Source: Streptomyces sp. NBC_00576
GTDB lineage: Bacteria; Actinomycetota; Actinomycetes; Streptomycetales; Streptomycetaceae
DNA length: 64,000 nt
Direction of reading: 5' to 3'
NCBI RefSeq assembly: GCF_036345175.1
Contig: NZ_CP107780.1
Span: 8,680,001-8,744,000, forward strand
Both the position numbers and the translations under genes were made by a program. This document shows positions 53,115-61,547 of this stretch, one piece after another; position 1 is the stretch's first letter; every line of letters starts with the position of its first letter. The notes beneath the pieces were generated by a model, which saw nothing but the letters and a program-made list of their open reading frames with translations, was not told the DNA's origin and ran no database searches.

Positions 53115-53615
53115 ATGACCGACATGACCCAGGGGAACCGGCCGCAGCAGCCCGCGAGCGAGGGCGACGACCCGCGGCCCACCCAGCTCCGGAAGCCGAA
53201 TGTCACCAAGCGCGGCGGAGGTGACCCGGCCGAGCGGGGGCGCACCACGATCGCCGACGGAGTCGTCGAGAAGATCGCCGGGCTCGCCGCCCGTGACGTC
53301 CTCGGTGTGCACGCCATGGGCAGCGGCTTCTCGCGGACCTTCGGCGCGGTCCGCGACCGGGTACCGGGCGGCGCCTCGAAATCCGTCACCCGTGGAGTGA
53401 AGGCCGAGGTCGGAGAGGTGCAGACGGCCCTCGACCTGGAGATCGTCGTCGAGTACGGCGTTTCGATCGGCGATGTCGCCCGGGCCGTGCGCGAGAACGT
53501 CATCGCGGCCGTCGAGCGCATGACCGGCCTGGAAGTCGTCGAGGTCAACATCGCGGTGACGGACGTGAAGCTGCCCGAAGAAGAGGAAGAGGAACCCGAA
53601 CCCCGCCTGCAGTGA
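53115..53615 (+). CDS. Asp23/Gls24 family envelope stress response protein
   Basis: 166 aa from MTDMTQGNR, AAGGGA 10 bases upstream. Residues about 50-155 form the Asp23 domain: GRTTIADGVVEKIAGLAARDVLGVHAMGSGFS, then VKAEVGEVQTALDLEIVVEYGVSIGDVARAVRENVIAAVERMTGLEVVEVNIAVTDV. An acidic tail (EEEEEEPEP) follows. Asp23 proteins coat the inner membrane through the AmaP anchor and respond to cell-wall or alkaline stress. First gene of a five-gene operon. Confidence 0.93.
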   Translation: MTDMTQGNRPQQPASEGDDPRPTQLRKPNVTKRGGGDPAERGRTTIADGVVEKIAGLAARDVLGVHAMGSGFSRTFGAVRDRVPGGASKSVTRGVKAEVGEVQTALDLEIVVEYGVSIGDVARAVRENVIAAVERMTGLEVVEVNIAVTDVKLPEEEEEEPEPRLQ

Positions 53616-53657
53616 CGGATTCGGGGTATCGGCAAAGGACCGGGAAGGCAGGGCAGC

Positions 53658-53843
53658 ATGAGCATCGCCGTGATCGGCATGATCGCCGGAATGGCGCTGG
53701 GATTCGCCGGGTACTTCGGCGGCTTCGGCGCGTTTCTGCTGGTGGCCGCCCTGGGCGCCCTCGGCTTCGTGATCGGCCGGTTCCTGGAGGGCGACCTGGA
53801 TCTGGGCGACTTCTTCCGCACCCGCGACGACAAACGGCGGTGA
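53658..53843 (+). CDS. Small two-helix membrane protein of the Asp23 operon
   Basis: 61 aa: helices about 3-22 (IAVIGMIAGMALGFAGYFGG) and 24-42 (GAFLLVAALGALGFVIGRFL), then a charged tail EGDLDLGDFFRTRDDKRR. The size and position match the DUF2273-type partner found between Asp23 and AmaP genes in other Gram-positives. Its stop overlaps the next start (GTGA). Confidence 0.85.
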   Translation: MSIAVIGMIAGMALGFAGYFGGFGAFLLVAALGALGFVIGRFLEGDLDLGDFFRTRDDKRR

Positions 53844-54274
53844 CGCCGCCCGTGACGGACGTGACGGAGGAGCAGCCCGGTGAGAGGCGGCCAGGGGAGA
53901 CCCGTATGCCCGGCAGGGCCACGACGACCGTGCCGCCGGGCGAACGCGGCGCCACCCGGATCGCCGACCGGGTCGTCGCGAAGATCGCTGCGCAGGCAGC
54001 CCGCGAGGCGCTGGCCGAACTGCCCCCGGACGCGGTACCCCCGCACGCCACGGTCGCCGTCCACCACGACAGGGCCCGCGTCCGCGTGAGCCTCGAACTC
54101 CCGTACCCCTCCGATATTGGTGGCCAGTGCGCGGCGGTGCGTGATCGGGTCGCTTCGCGGGTACACGCCCTGGCGGGAATGGACGTGCCGGAGGTCGCCG
54201 TCGAGATCGAGCGGCTGCACCTGGCACCGCCGCACGGTGCGGCACCAGGGAAGGCACAGGGGTGGACGCGATGA
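53840..54274 (+). CDS. Second Asp23-like protein
   Basis: 144 aa from the GTG overlapping the preceding stop. The N-terminal 30 residues are polar; the Asp23-like core runs from GERGATRIADRVVAKIAAQAAREAL to CAAVRDRVASRVHALAGMDVPEVAVEIERLHL. It is shorter and more diverged than the first copy (VAVHHDRARVRVSLELPYPSDIG in the middle), lacking the acidic tail, and may heterodimerise with it. ATGA overlap with the next gene. Confidence 0.85.
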   Translation: MTPPVTDVTEEQPGERRPGETRMPGRATTTVPPGERGATRIADRVVAKIAAQAAREALAELPPDAVPPHATVAVHHDRARVRVSLELPYPSDIGGQCAAVRDRVASRVHALAGMDVPEVAVEIERLHLAPPHGAAPGKAQGWTR

Positions 54275-54978
54275 GCGAGCCTCAGAGCTCCGAGGGCCAC
54301 GAGGGCTACGAGAACACCCGACGACTGCCAGTACTGGAGAAACCGAACGACTCGACGGCCGGCATCACCGGATCGGGGCAGTCCTCGTCCACCGCCGCCT
54401 ACGACCCCCTGCCCACCCTCGGCGACGGGGAGGACGGGAACGGCCGCTTCTGGTCGGCGCGCCGCGTCCCCGCGGCCGTCCTCGCGCTGCTGCTGCTTCT
54501 GGTCGCGGGCGCGTTCCTCTACGACATCACCGCGGTACGAGCCGACCGCCAGGCCATGAGCTGGCGGAAGTCGCTGGCCAGGCAACTCGCGCAACGCCCC
54601 CTCGACGACACCTGGGTCCTGGTCGGCGCCGGTATCGCCGTAGCCCTCGGCGCCTGGCTGCTCGTCCTCGCCGCCACGCCCGGTCTGCGCGGCGTCCTGC
54701 CGATGCGACGCCCCCACGCCGACGTCCGGGCGGGCCTGCACCGGGCCGCCGCCGCGATGGTGCTGCGCGACCGGGCCGTGGAGGTGTCCGGTGTGCAGTC
54801 GGTCCGGGTCCGGATGACCCGTACCAGGGCCGACGTCCGCGCGGTCTCCCACTTCCGTGAACTCGACGACGTACGGGCCGACCTGGACGATGTGCTCACC
54901 GACGCGATCAGGAGCCTCGGCCTGTCCCGGCCGCCCGCCCTGTCGGTGCATGTCGCCCGGCCCGGCCGGAAGGGGTGA
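54271..54978 (+). CDS. DUF6286-like membrane protein of the Asp23 operon
   Basis: 235 aa from MSEPQSSEG. A disordered, acidic N-terminus of about 65 residues precedes helix 1 (VPAAVLALLLLLVAGAFLYDI, about 72-92) and helix 2 (TWVLVGAGIAVALGAWLLVLAATPG, about 114-138). The cytosolic C-terminal domain (about 150-235) resembles a degenerate Asp23/AmaP domain (HRAAAAMVLRDRAVEVSGVQSVRVRMTRTRADVRAVSHF). Probably another membrane anchor or adaptor of the Asp23 system. Confidence 0.8.
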   Translation: MSEPQSSEGHEGYENTRRLPVLEKPNDSTAGITGSGQSSSTAAYDPLPTLGDGEDGNGRFWSARRVPAAVLALLLLLVAGAFLYDITAVRADRQAMSWRKSLARQLAQRPLDDTWVLVGAGIAVALGAWLLVLAATPGLRGVLPMRRPHADVRAGLHRAAAAMVLRDRAVEVSGVQSVRVRMTRTRADVRAVSHFRELDDVRADLDDVLTDAIRSLGLSRPPALSVHVARPGRKG

Positions 54979-54984
54979 GGACGG

Positions 54985-55563
54985 ATGCAGCGCATCGTCA
55001 ACCGCGTACTGCTGGGCCTCGCGGGCCTGGTCCTGATCGTCGTCGGCGGCTCGGTACTGGCCGTGGGCCTGGGCAGCCGGTGGCCGACATGGTGGATCCA
55101 CGACGACCGCCACGACGTACTGCTGAGCAACGCCGAACGCACCCACTACCGGGACGCCGGCTGGTGGTGGCCGACGGTACTCGCCGCCCTGGCCGTCCTG
55201 GTCCTGCTGTCCCTGTGGTGGCTGGCCGCCGTACTCCGCAGACGCCGCCTCACCGAGGTCCTGGTCGACACGGGCGACGGCGAGGGAGCCCTCCTTCGGG
55301 GCCGCGCGATGGAGATCGCGGTGGCGGCGGAAGCGGCCCGCCTGGAGGGCGTGGAACGAGCCCACGTCACCCTGACCGGCCGACGCACGTCCCCCGAGGC
55401 CCGAGTCCAACTCCTCCTGCAACCACACGCGGCCCCCGAGGATGCGGTGGCCCGCCTCACGGCGGAGGCACTGGCGAACGCCCGCGACTCGGCGGGCCTC
55501 AAGTCACTGCCGACGGAAGTGAGCTTGAGGGGGGTCAAGCACTCCGCAGAAAGGGTGAGTTGA
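54985..55563 (+). CDS. amaP: Alkaline shock response membrane anchor protein (AmaP-like)
   Basis: 192 aa. Helix 1 about 8-30 (VLLGLAGLVLIVVGGSVLAVGLG), an extracytoplasmic loop of about 35 residues with Trp/Tyr (RWPTWWIHDDRHD), helix 2 about 62-84 (WPTVLAALAVLVLLSLWWLAAVL), then a cytosolic Asp23-related domain (RGRAMEIAVAAEAARLEGVERAHVTLTGRRTSPEARVQLLL). It ties Asp23 proteins to the membrane. Seven bases after the DUF6286-like gene; last gene of the operon, followed by a repeat element. Confidence 0.87.
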   Translation: MQRIVNRVLLGLAGLVLIVVGGSVLAVGLGSRWPTWWIHDDRHDVLLSNAERTHYRDAGWWWPTVLAALAVLVLLSLWWLAAVLRRRRLTEVLVDTGDGEGALLRGRAMEIAVAAEAARLEGVERAHVTLTGRRTSPEARVQLLLQPHAAPEDAVARLTAEALANARDSAGLKSLPTEVSLRGVKHSAERVS

Positions 55564-55570
55564 GGCTTTG

Positions 55571-55638
55571 AGGGGCTCGGGGCCATGACATTTGCGGCTC
55601 CGCCGCGTGGGCGCGAGCAACCCACCACTGCCCGCAGA
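55571..55638 (+). repeat. Dispersed repeat family R1, copy 3 (diverged)
   Basis: AGGGGCTCGGGGC, then ATTTGCGGCTCCGCCGCGTGG, GGCGCGAGCAACCCACCAC and GCCCGCAGACG, in the same order as 5881-5943. It fills the gap between the convergent amaP and SDR genes and probably serves as a terminator. Confidence 0.65.
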
Positions 55639-55657
55639 CGCACAACGACAGGTCCCT

Positions 55658-56413
55658 TCAGAACCCGTGCCGCATCCCCCCGTCAACAGGCACCATGACC
55701 CCCGTCAGATAGCTCGCCGCAGGCGAAAGCAGAAACGCAGCCGTCCGCCCGAACTCCTCCGGCCTCCCATACCGCCGCAACGGAATCCGCGACTCATTGG
55801 CGACCCGAGTCGCCGCAGGGTCGGCGGACAAGCCGTCCAGCTCGCGCACGCGATCCGTGTCGATGCGCGCCGGCAACAACCCCACCACCCGAACCCCCCG
55901 CGGCCCCACCTCGTCGGCGAGGGACTTCGCGAACCCCGCGAGCCCCGGCCGCAGGCCGTTGGAGATCGTCAGCCCCGGAATCGGCTCGTGCACCGAGCCG
56001 GACAGCACGAACCCGACGACCCCGCCCGCCTCCAGCTCCGCCACCGCCGTACGGGCCAGCCGTACCGCCCCCAGGAACACCGAGTCGAACGCGGCCCGCC
56101 ACTGCTCGTCCGTGTTGTCGGCGACGAACCCGGGCGCCGGCCCGCCCACGCTGATGAGGATGCCGTTGAAGCGCCCGAAGTGCTCGCGGGCCGCCGCGAC
56201 GAGCCGCTGCGCGACCTCCGGGTCGGAGTTGTCCGCGGCCACGCCCACCGCCCCCGGGCCCAGGGCGGCCGCAGCCTCCGTGACCGTCTTCTCGTCCCGC
56301 CCCGTGATGATCACCTTCGCGCCGTCGGCGACAAGCTCGCGCGCGGCGGCGTTACCCAGTCCACGGGTGGCTCCGGTGACGACGTACACCCGGTCCTTCA
56401 GTCCAAGATCCAT
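55658..56413 (-). CDS. Short-chain dehydrogenase/reductase (SDR)
   Basis: 251 aa from MDLGLKDRVYVVTGATRGLG. The NADP-binding motif TGATRGLG is at 13-20, VAADNSDPEVA marks the adenine-side Asp, and GILISVGGPAPGF is the NNAG-like segment. In the active-site region LSGSVHEPIPGLTISNGLRPGLAGFAKSLADE the usual YxxxK is replaced by SNGLRPG, so Tyr and Lys are missing, as in a known Streptomyces subgroup of SDR homologues. It may bind rather than reduce, or use other residues. Five bases after the GH15 gene. Confidence 0.85.
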   Translation of the reverse strand: MDLGLKDRVYVVTGATRGLGNAAARELVADGAKVIITGRDEKTVTEAAAALGPGAVGVAADNSDPEVAQRLVAAAREHFGRFNGILISVGGPAPGFVADNTDEQWRAAFDSVFLGAVRLARTAVAELEAGGVVGFVLSGSVHEPIPGLTISNGLRPGLAGFAKSLADEVGPRGVRVVGLLPARIDTDRVRELDGLSADPAATRVANESRIPLRRYGRPEEFGRTAAFLLSPAASYLTGVMVPVDGGMRHGF

Positions 56414-56418
56414 GGTCC

Positions 56419-58260
56419 CTATCCTGCCCGGTCCTCGCCGTACAGGGCGAGGGCGGTGTTGACGAGGCCGATGTGGCTGAACGCCTGGGGGAAGTTGCCG
56501 AGCTGGCGGTCGGCGACCGGGTCGTACTCCTCCGCCAGCAGACCCACGTCGTTGGTGAGGCCGACCAGGCGTTCGAAGAGCTCGCGTGCCTCCTTCGTAC
56601 GGCCGATCATGTGCAGCGCGTCCGCCAGCCAGAACGAGCAGGCCAGGAACACGCCCTCGTCCCCGGGCAGCCCGTCGACCACGGGCCCGTCCGTGCTGTA
56701 GCGGCGGACGAATCCACCGTGCCCCAGCTCGTCCCTGATCGCGTCGATGGTGCCGACGATCCTCGGGTCGTCCGGCGGCAGGAAGCCGACGCGGGGCAGG
56801 AGCAGCACGGCCGCGTCGAGTTCGCGGGAGCCGTAGAACTGGGTGAACGTGTTCCGCTCCGGGTCGTAGCCGCGTTCGCACACCTCCCGGTGCACCTCGT
56901 CGCGCAACGCCCGCCAGCCCTCCAGGTCGCCGCCGCTGAGCTTCGGGTTGAGCTCAAGCTGACGCACCGCACGGTCGGCGGCCACCCAGGCCATCACCTT
57001 CGAGTGCACGAAGTGCCGGCGCGGGCCGCGCACCTCCCACAGCCCCTCGTCCGGCCGGTGCCACGCCGTCTCCAGGAACTTCATGAGCGCGCACTGCACC
57101 CGCCACATGTGCGGCTTGGACGGCAGTCCCGAACGCCGGGCCAGTGCCAGCGAGTCGATCACCTCGCCGTACACGTCGAGCTGGAGCTGCCGTACGGCCG
57201 CGTTGCCGATCCGCACCGGGGCCGAGCCGCCGAACCCGGGCAGCCAGTCCAGCTCGAACTCGGGCAGCCGGCGCTCACCACCGAGCCCGTACATGATCTG
57301 GAGGTCCGCCGGGTCGCCCGCGACCGCCCGCAGCAGCCAGTCGCGCCAGCACTCGGCCTCCTCGTGGTAGCCCACCGACAGCAGCGCGTTCAGGGTGAGC
57401 GTGGAGTCGCGCAGCCAGCAGTAGCGGTAGTCCCAGTTGCGTACGCCGCCCAGTTCCTCGGGGAGCGAGGTGGTGGGGGCGGCGACGATGCCGCCGGTCG
57501 GCGCGTACGTCAGCGCCTTGAGGGTGATCAGCGAGCGCACGACGGCGTCCCGGTGCGGTCCGTCGTACGTACAGCGCGCCGACCAGTCCTTCCAGTCCGC
57601 GACGGCCGTCTCCAGCGCCTCGTACGGGTCGACGAACGGCGGATGCGGCTCGTGCGAGGGATGCCAGGTGAGCACGAACGCGACCCGCTCGCCCTCGGCG
57701 ACGGTGAACTCCGAGTACGTGGTGAAGTCCCGGCCCCATGTGCGCACTCCTTCGTCGGTGCGCAGCCACACCGCGTCCGGCCCGGCGACGGCCACCCGGT
57801 GCCCGTTCGTCCGGCGCATCCAGGGCACGATCGACCCGTAGTCGAACCGCAGGCGCAGCGTGCTGCGGACGGTCACCTCGCCGCGTACGCCCTCGACGAT
57901 CCGTACGAGATCGGGAGCCCGGTGGCGCTGTGGCATCAGGTCGGTGACCCGTACCGCGCCCTCGTCGGTCTCCCACTCGGTGTCGAGGACGAGGGTGCCG
58001 GGCCGGTAACCGCGCCGCGTGCACCGGTCGGCGCCCTCGGGGGCGATCCGCCAGTGCCCGTTGCGCTCGTCGCCGAGCAGCGCGGCGAAACAGGCGGCCG
58101 AGTCGAAGCGCGGGAGACACAGCCAGTCGACGGAACCGTCCATACCGACGAGCGCGGCGGTCTGGTGGTCGCCGACGAGGGCGTAGTCCTCGATACGGGG
58201 GATGCGGTGATTCTGGTGGGGGTGCACGACGGGCGGGTTCCCGGTACGGGGCCCTGGCAT
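56419..58260 (-). CDS. Glycoside hydrolase family 15 protein (trehalase/glucoamylase-like)
   Basis: 613 aa, no signal peptide. The N-terminal beta-domain RIEDYALVGDHQTAALVGMDGSVDWLCLPRFDSAACFAALLG is followed by an (alpha/alpha)6 catalytic barrel from about residue 250 (GGVRNWDYRYCWLRDSTLTLNALLSVGYHEEA, one catalytic acid region; ADLQIMYGLGGERRLPEFELDWLPGF). The second acid region includes LWEVRGPRRHFVHSKVMAWVAADRAV. Actinobacterial enzymes of this type often hydrolyse trehalose in the cytosol; glucoamylase activity is the alternative. Likely co-transcribed with the SDR. Confidence 0.88.
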   Translation of the reverse strand: MPGPRTGNPPVVHPHQNHRIPRIEDYALVGDHQTAALVGMDGSVDWLCLPRFDSAACFAALLGDERNGHWRIAPEGADRCTRRGYRPGTLVLDTEWETDEGAVRVTDLMPQRHRAPDLVRIVEGVRGEVTVRSTLRLRFDYGSIVPWMRRTNGHRVAVAGPDAVWLRTDEGVRTWGRDFTTYSEFTVAEGERVAFVLTWHPSHEPHPPFVDPYEALETAVADWKDWSARCTYDGPHRDAVVRSLITLKALTYAPTGGIVAAPTTSLPEELGGVRNWDYRYCWLRDSTLTLNALLSVGYHEEAECWRDWLLRAVAGDPADLQIMYGLGGERRLPEFELDWLPGFGGSAPVRIGNAAVRQLQLDVYGEVIDSLALARRSGLPSKPHMWRVQCALMKFLETAWHRPDEGLWEVRGPRRHFVHSKVMAWVAADRAVRQLELNPKLSGGDLEGWRALRDEVHREVCERGYDPERNTFTQFYGSRELDAAVLLLPRVGFLPPDDPRIVGTIDAIRDELGHGGFVRRYSTDGPVVDGLPGDEGVFLACSFWLADALHMIGRTKEARELFERLVGLTNDVGLLAEEYDPVADRQLGNFPQAFSHIGLVNTALALYGEDRAG

Positions 58261-58303
58261 TCGGGCCGGGACGTACTGTCACACGCGGAGAACGTCGTTT
58301 ACG

Positions 58304-59110
58304 TCACACGGCGGCGGGCTCGGCGTCCGGCGAATCCTGCGCTTCACGCGCCGCCGCCTCGGCCTCCGCGCGGTCCCGGCGTTCCCGGCGGACGAGGATC
58401 ACCCAGCCCAGGGGGACGCCCGCGGAGAACAGCCACCACTGGATGGCGTAGGCGTAGTTCAGCGCGGCGTTCTCGTCGCCGGGCCTGCCCAGCAGTTCGG
58501 GGGTGTCGCCCTTCGGTGCGGGCGTCGCCAGCACGATGTAGCCGCCGAGCACTTCGGCTCCGAGCCGCCGGGCCTCCTGCTCGCTGTTGATCAGCATGAC
58601 CTGCCGGTCCGGCAGCCCCTTGAGGTCCTTGATGCCGCTCGCCGCGGTCGTCTCGGCGGGCATCAGCCGCCCGGTGACGGTGATCTCGCCCTTCGGGGGC
58701 GCCGGGATCGTGGGGAACGCGGTCTGGCTGGGACCGTCCGAGGGGATCCAGCCCCGGTTGACCAGCAGGACCTTGCCGTCGTCGAGGACGAAGGGGGTCA
58801 GGACGTGGTAGCCGACCTCGTCGTCGGAGTTGGTGCGGCGGCGGACAACGACCTCGTCGTCGGTGTCGAAGTGTCCCTTCGCGCTCACGGTGTGGTACCG
58901 CTCGTCGGTCGTGACCGTGTGTCCGGGGGCGGTCAGCTTCTCCACGGGCACCGGCTCGGCGGACAGCGCGTCGGCGACGAGCTGGTTGCGGGCGGTGCGC
59001 TCTTCGTAGCGGTGCATCTGCCAGATGCCCAGCCTGATCATCGTGGGGATGAGGAGGAGGGCGACCAGCGTGAGGATCACCCACTGCCGGGACAAGAGGA
59101 AGCGGTACAC
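58304..59110 (-). CDS. SURF1-family cytochrome oxidase assembly protein
   Basis: 268 aa from the GTG at 59110 (VYRFLLSRQWVILTL). Two helices, about 9-28 and 220-242, bracket an extracytoplasmic domain with the family marks LGIWQMHRYEERTARNQ, VNRGWIPSDGPSQTAFPTIPAPPKGEITVTGRLMP and the ending NYAYAIQWWLFSAGVPLGWVILVRRERRDR. SURF1 helps assemble the haem a centre of the cytochrome c oxidase. The C-terminus is an Ala/Glu-rich cytosolic tail. Confidence 0.92.
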   Translation of the reverse strand: MYRFLLSRQWVILTLVALLLIPTMIRLGIWQMHRYEERTARNQLVADALSAEPVPVEKLTAPGHTVTTDERYHTVSAKGHFDTDDEVVVRRRTNSDDEVGYHVLTPFVLDDGKVLLVNRGWIPSDGPSQTAFPTIPAPPKGEITVTGRLMPAETTAASGIKDLKGLPDRQVMLINSEQEARRLGAEVLGGYIVLATPAPKGDTPELLGRPGDENAALNYAYAIQWWLFSAGVPLGWVILVRRERRDRAEAEAAAREAQDSPDAEPAAV

Positions 59111-59196
59111 CCCACTGACGGTACAACTCGCCCGTGGGGTGCATTCAGGGGGGTACGGCCTCGGACGCGGACCCTCGCGGACCCCTTCGGGCCTTC

Positions 59197-59430
59197 TCAG
59201 ACCTTGTCGATGATCCCCACCCTCCCCTCCGCTCGTGCGCAGTGCGCCCCGCAGTACCAGTGGCCCTCGGCCTCGACGCCCTGCCCGATGATCTGGACCC
59301 GGCAGTGCTCGCAGATGGGCGCCATGCGGTGGATCGCGCAGGCGAAGCAGTCGAAGACGTGCAGCGCGCCCTGCGCGTGCACCTCGAAGGTCATTCCGTA
59401 ACTGTTGCCGCATACTTCACAGGTCGCCAT
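59197..59430 (-). CDS. Small Cys-rich zinc-binding protein
   Basis: 77 aa from MATCEVCGNSYGM. Four Cys/His clusters are spaced like zinc knuckles: CEVC (4-7), CFACAIH near 29-35, CEHC near 41-44 and HWYCGAHC near 58-65. No catalytic motif. It is well conserved among actinobacteria as a hypothetical protein and may bind nucleic acid or act as a metal-binding adaptor. It sits between SURF1 and the exonuclease gene on the same strand. Confidence 0.85.
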   Translation of the reverse strand: MATCEVCGNSYGMTFEVHAQGALHVFDCFACAIHRMAPICEHCRVQIIGQGVEAEGHWYCGAHCARAEGRVGIIDKV

Positions 59431-59509
59431 GCGCCACAGGGTGGGCCGTCGGTGCCGTGCGAGCGAGACGGCGCCGGGCGAGTCGGGCGCCAATCACCCG
59501 TCCGTACGG

Positions 59510-60535
59510 TCATTTCTCCGCCGCGGGTTCCACGTCCCGCAGCAGCTGTCCGAAGGCCGCCTCGTCGACGACCGGCGTGCCGAACTGGCGGGCCTTGACC
59601 ACCTTCGAGGTCATGGAGTCGGGGTCGTTGGTGACGAGCAGGCTGGTCAGCCGGGACAGGCTCGTCGCGACATGCAGCCCCGCCTCGACGGCCCGGTCCT
59701 CCAACAGGTCGCGCTCGACCGAGGTGTCCCCGGAGAACGCCACCCGCATGCCCTGCCTGAGCTGCTTGCCGTCCTCGTACCGCCCCGGGTTGGGGTACGG
59801 GCACGCGGGCCGCTTGCGGGACGGCCGCCAACTGGTCGGCTGATAGCCACCGTAGCCCCCGGCCCCGTAGCCCCCGGAGGCCTGTCGTCCGATCTGCGGG
59901 CGCGCGGAGCCGCTTGTCGCCGCTGACCCCGACCACTCCGTCAGCGGCCGGCACTCCAGCAGCGGCAGCCGTACGCCGTCCCGGGCCGCTGCGTGCAGGC
60001 TGGGCCGGAACGCCTCGGCGAGCACACGCGCGTCGTCCAGAGCGTGGTGGGCCCGCTGTTGGACGACCCCGTAGTGCGCGGCCAGTGTCTCCAGCTTGTG
60101 GTTGGGCAGCGGCAGCCCCAGCTCCTTGGACAGCGCGATGGTGCACAGCCGCTGCCGCACCGGCGCCTCGCGCTCCGCGCGCGCGTACTCCCGGGCGATC
60201 ATCGACCAGTCGAAGACGGCGTTGTGCGCCACGAGTACGCGGTCCGCGAGCCGGGACGCGAACTCCTCGGCGATGTCGACGAAGAGAGGGGCGCCCTCCA
60301 GGGCGTCGCTCGTCAACCCGTGGATCCACACCGGCCCCGGATCCCGCTCCGGATTGACCGTTGTGTACCAGTGGTCCTCGACCTCACCGCGCGCGTCGAG
60401 CCGGTAGACCGCGGCGGAGATTATCCGGTCGTCCCGGGACAGACCGGTCGTCTCGACGTCAACGACCGCGTATCCCTGGGGATATGCGGTCGGCCACGGG
60501 GCGGGGGACGGCGCGGGCGTCAGGTCTTCGAGCAT
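59510..60535 (-). CDS. DEDDh 3'-5' exonuclease with C-terminal BRCT domain
   Basis: 341 aa from MLEDLTPAP. The exonuclease domain (about 22-185) has ExoI YAVVDVETTGLSRDDRI, ExoII VLVAHNAVFDWSMIAREY and ExoIII HHALDDARVLAEAF, all metal-ligand acids and the catalytic His present. A Gly/Tyr-rich linker (about 210-240; SGGYGAGGYGGYQP) leads to a BRCT domain (about 255-335; LRQGMRVAFSGDTSVERDLLEDRAVEAGLHVATSLSRLTSLLVTND). It resembles DnaQ/epsilon proteins used in repair and proofreading; the BRCT suggests recruitment to damaged DNA. Confidence 0.92.
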   Translation of the reverse strand: MLEDLTPAPSPAPWPTAYPQGYAVVDVETTGLSRDDRIISAAVYRLDARGEVEDHWYTTVNPERDPGPVWIHGLTSDALEGAPLFVDIAEEFASRLADRVLVAHNAVFDWSMIAREYARAEREAPVRQRLCTIALSKELGLPLPNHKLETLAAHYGVVQQRAHHALDDARVLAEAFRPSLHAAARDGVRLPLLECRPLTEWSGSAATSGSARPQIGRQASGGYGAGGYGGYQPTSWRPSRKRPACPYPNPGRYEDGKQLRQGMRVAFSGDTSVERDLLEDRAVEAGLHVATSLSRLTSLLVTNDPDSMTSKVVKARQFGTPVVDEAAFGQLLRDVEPAAEK

Positions 60536-60677
60536 GGTCCCAGAGAATACGGGCCGCGACTGACACTCCGTCGCGCACCCGTTGGTGAAGACCACCAACA
60601 AGCAAGCGCGTACTGCCCTGAATACTTGTCAGTAACAACGTCTATGCGTCACCTGCGAGCCGTCCTAACGTGCAGTC

Positions 60678-61547
60678 ATGCCCAACCTCCCCGATGTCGT
60701 GGCCTGGTCGATACCCGCCTTCGTGCTGCTCACCGTCATCGAGATGATCAGTGTCAGGATCCACCCCGAAGAGGATGCCGCCGGGTACGAGGCCAAGGAC
60801 GCCGCGACCAGTGTCGGCATGGGACTCGGGAGCCTGGCCTTCGACTTCCTCTGGAAGATCCCGATCCTCGCCGTCTACACGGCGATCTACGAACTCACCC
60901 CGCTCCGGGTCCCGGTCCTGTGGTGGACCGTCCCGCTCATGCTGCTCGCGCAGGACTTCTTCTACTACTGGTCCCACCGCGGCCACCATGTCGTCCGCAT
61001 CCTCTGGGCCTGCCACGTCGTCCACCACTCCAGCCGCAGGTTCAACCTGACGACGGCCCTGCGCCAGCCCTGGACCACGCTCACCGTCTGGCCGTTCTAC
61101 GTCCCTCTCGTCGCCCTCGGCGTGCACCCGGCCGCGCTCGCCTTCTGCTCCTCCGCGAACCTCGTGTACCAGTTCTGGATCCACACCGAGCGGATCGACC
61201 GCATGCCCCGGTGGTTCGAGTACGCCCTCAACACGCCCTCCCACCACCGCGTCCACCACGCCTCGCAAGGCGGCTACCTGGACCGCAACTTCGGCGGGAT
61301 CCTCATCGTCTGGGACCGGCTCTTCGGCTCGTTCGTCGCCGAGACCGAACGGCCTGTCTATGGGTTGACGAAGAACATCAACACGTTCAACCCGATCAAG
61401 GTCGCCACTCATGAGTACATCGCGATCGTCAATGACATCAAGGCGGCGGGCAGTTGGCGTGAGCGCGCCGGGCGGGTGTTCCGGGGGCCGGGCTGGCAGC
61501 CCGTGCCTGCGCGGCAGGAGCCGGCCGAGGAGACCGCCGTCGCGTGA
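60678..61547 (+). CDS. Sterol desaturase / fatty acid hydroxylase family membrane protein (AGMO-like)
   Basis: 289 aa with four or five helices. The di-iron His motifs of the superfamily are complete: WSHRGHHVV near 104, HVVHHSSRRFNLTTALRQP near 115, and PSHHRVHHASQGGYLDRNFGGILIVWDRLFGSF near 195. The pattern is close to alkylglycerol monooxygenase-like members, which use O2 to hydroxylate ether lipids, but sterol or fatty-acid hydroxylation is possible. Its stop overlaps the start of a lysoplasmalogenase gene (GTGA). Confidence 0.87.
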   Translation: MPNLPDVVAWSIPAFVLLTVIEMISVRIHPEEDAAGYEAKDAATSVGMGLGSLAFDFLWKIPILAVYTAIYELTPLRVPVLWWTVPLMLLAQDFFYYWSHRGHHVVRILWACHVVHHSSRRFNLTTALRQPWTTLTVWPFYVPLVALGVHPAALAFCSSANLVYQFWIHTERIDRMPRWFEYALNTPSHHRVHHASQGGYLDRNFGGILIVWDRLFGSFVAETERPVYGLTKNINTFNPIKVATHEYIAIVNDIKAAGSWRERAGRVFRGPGWQPVPARQEPAEETAVA

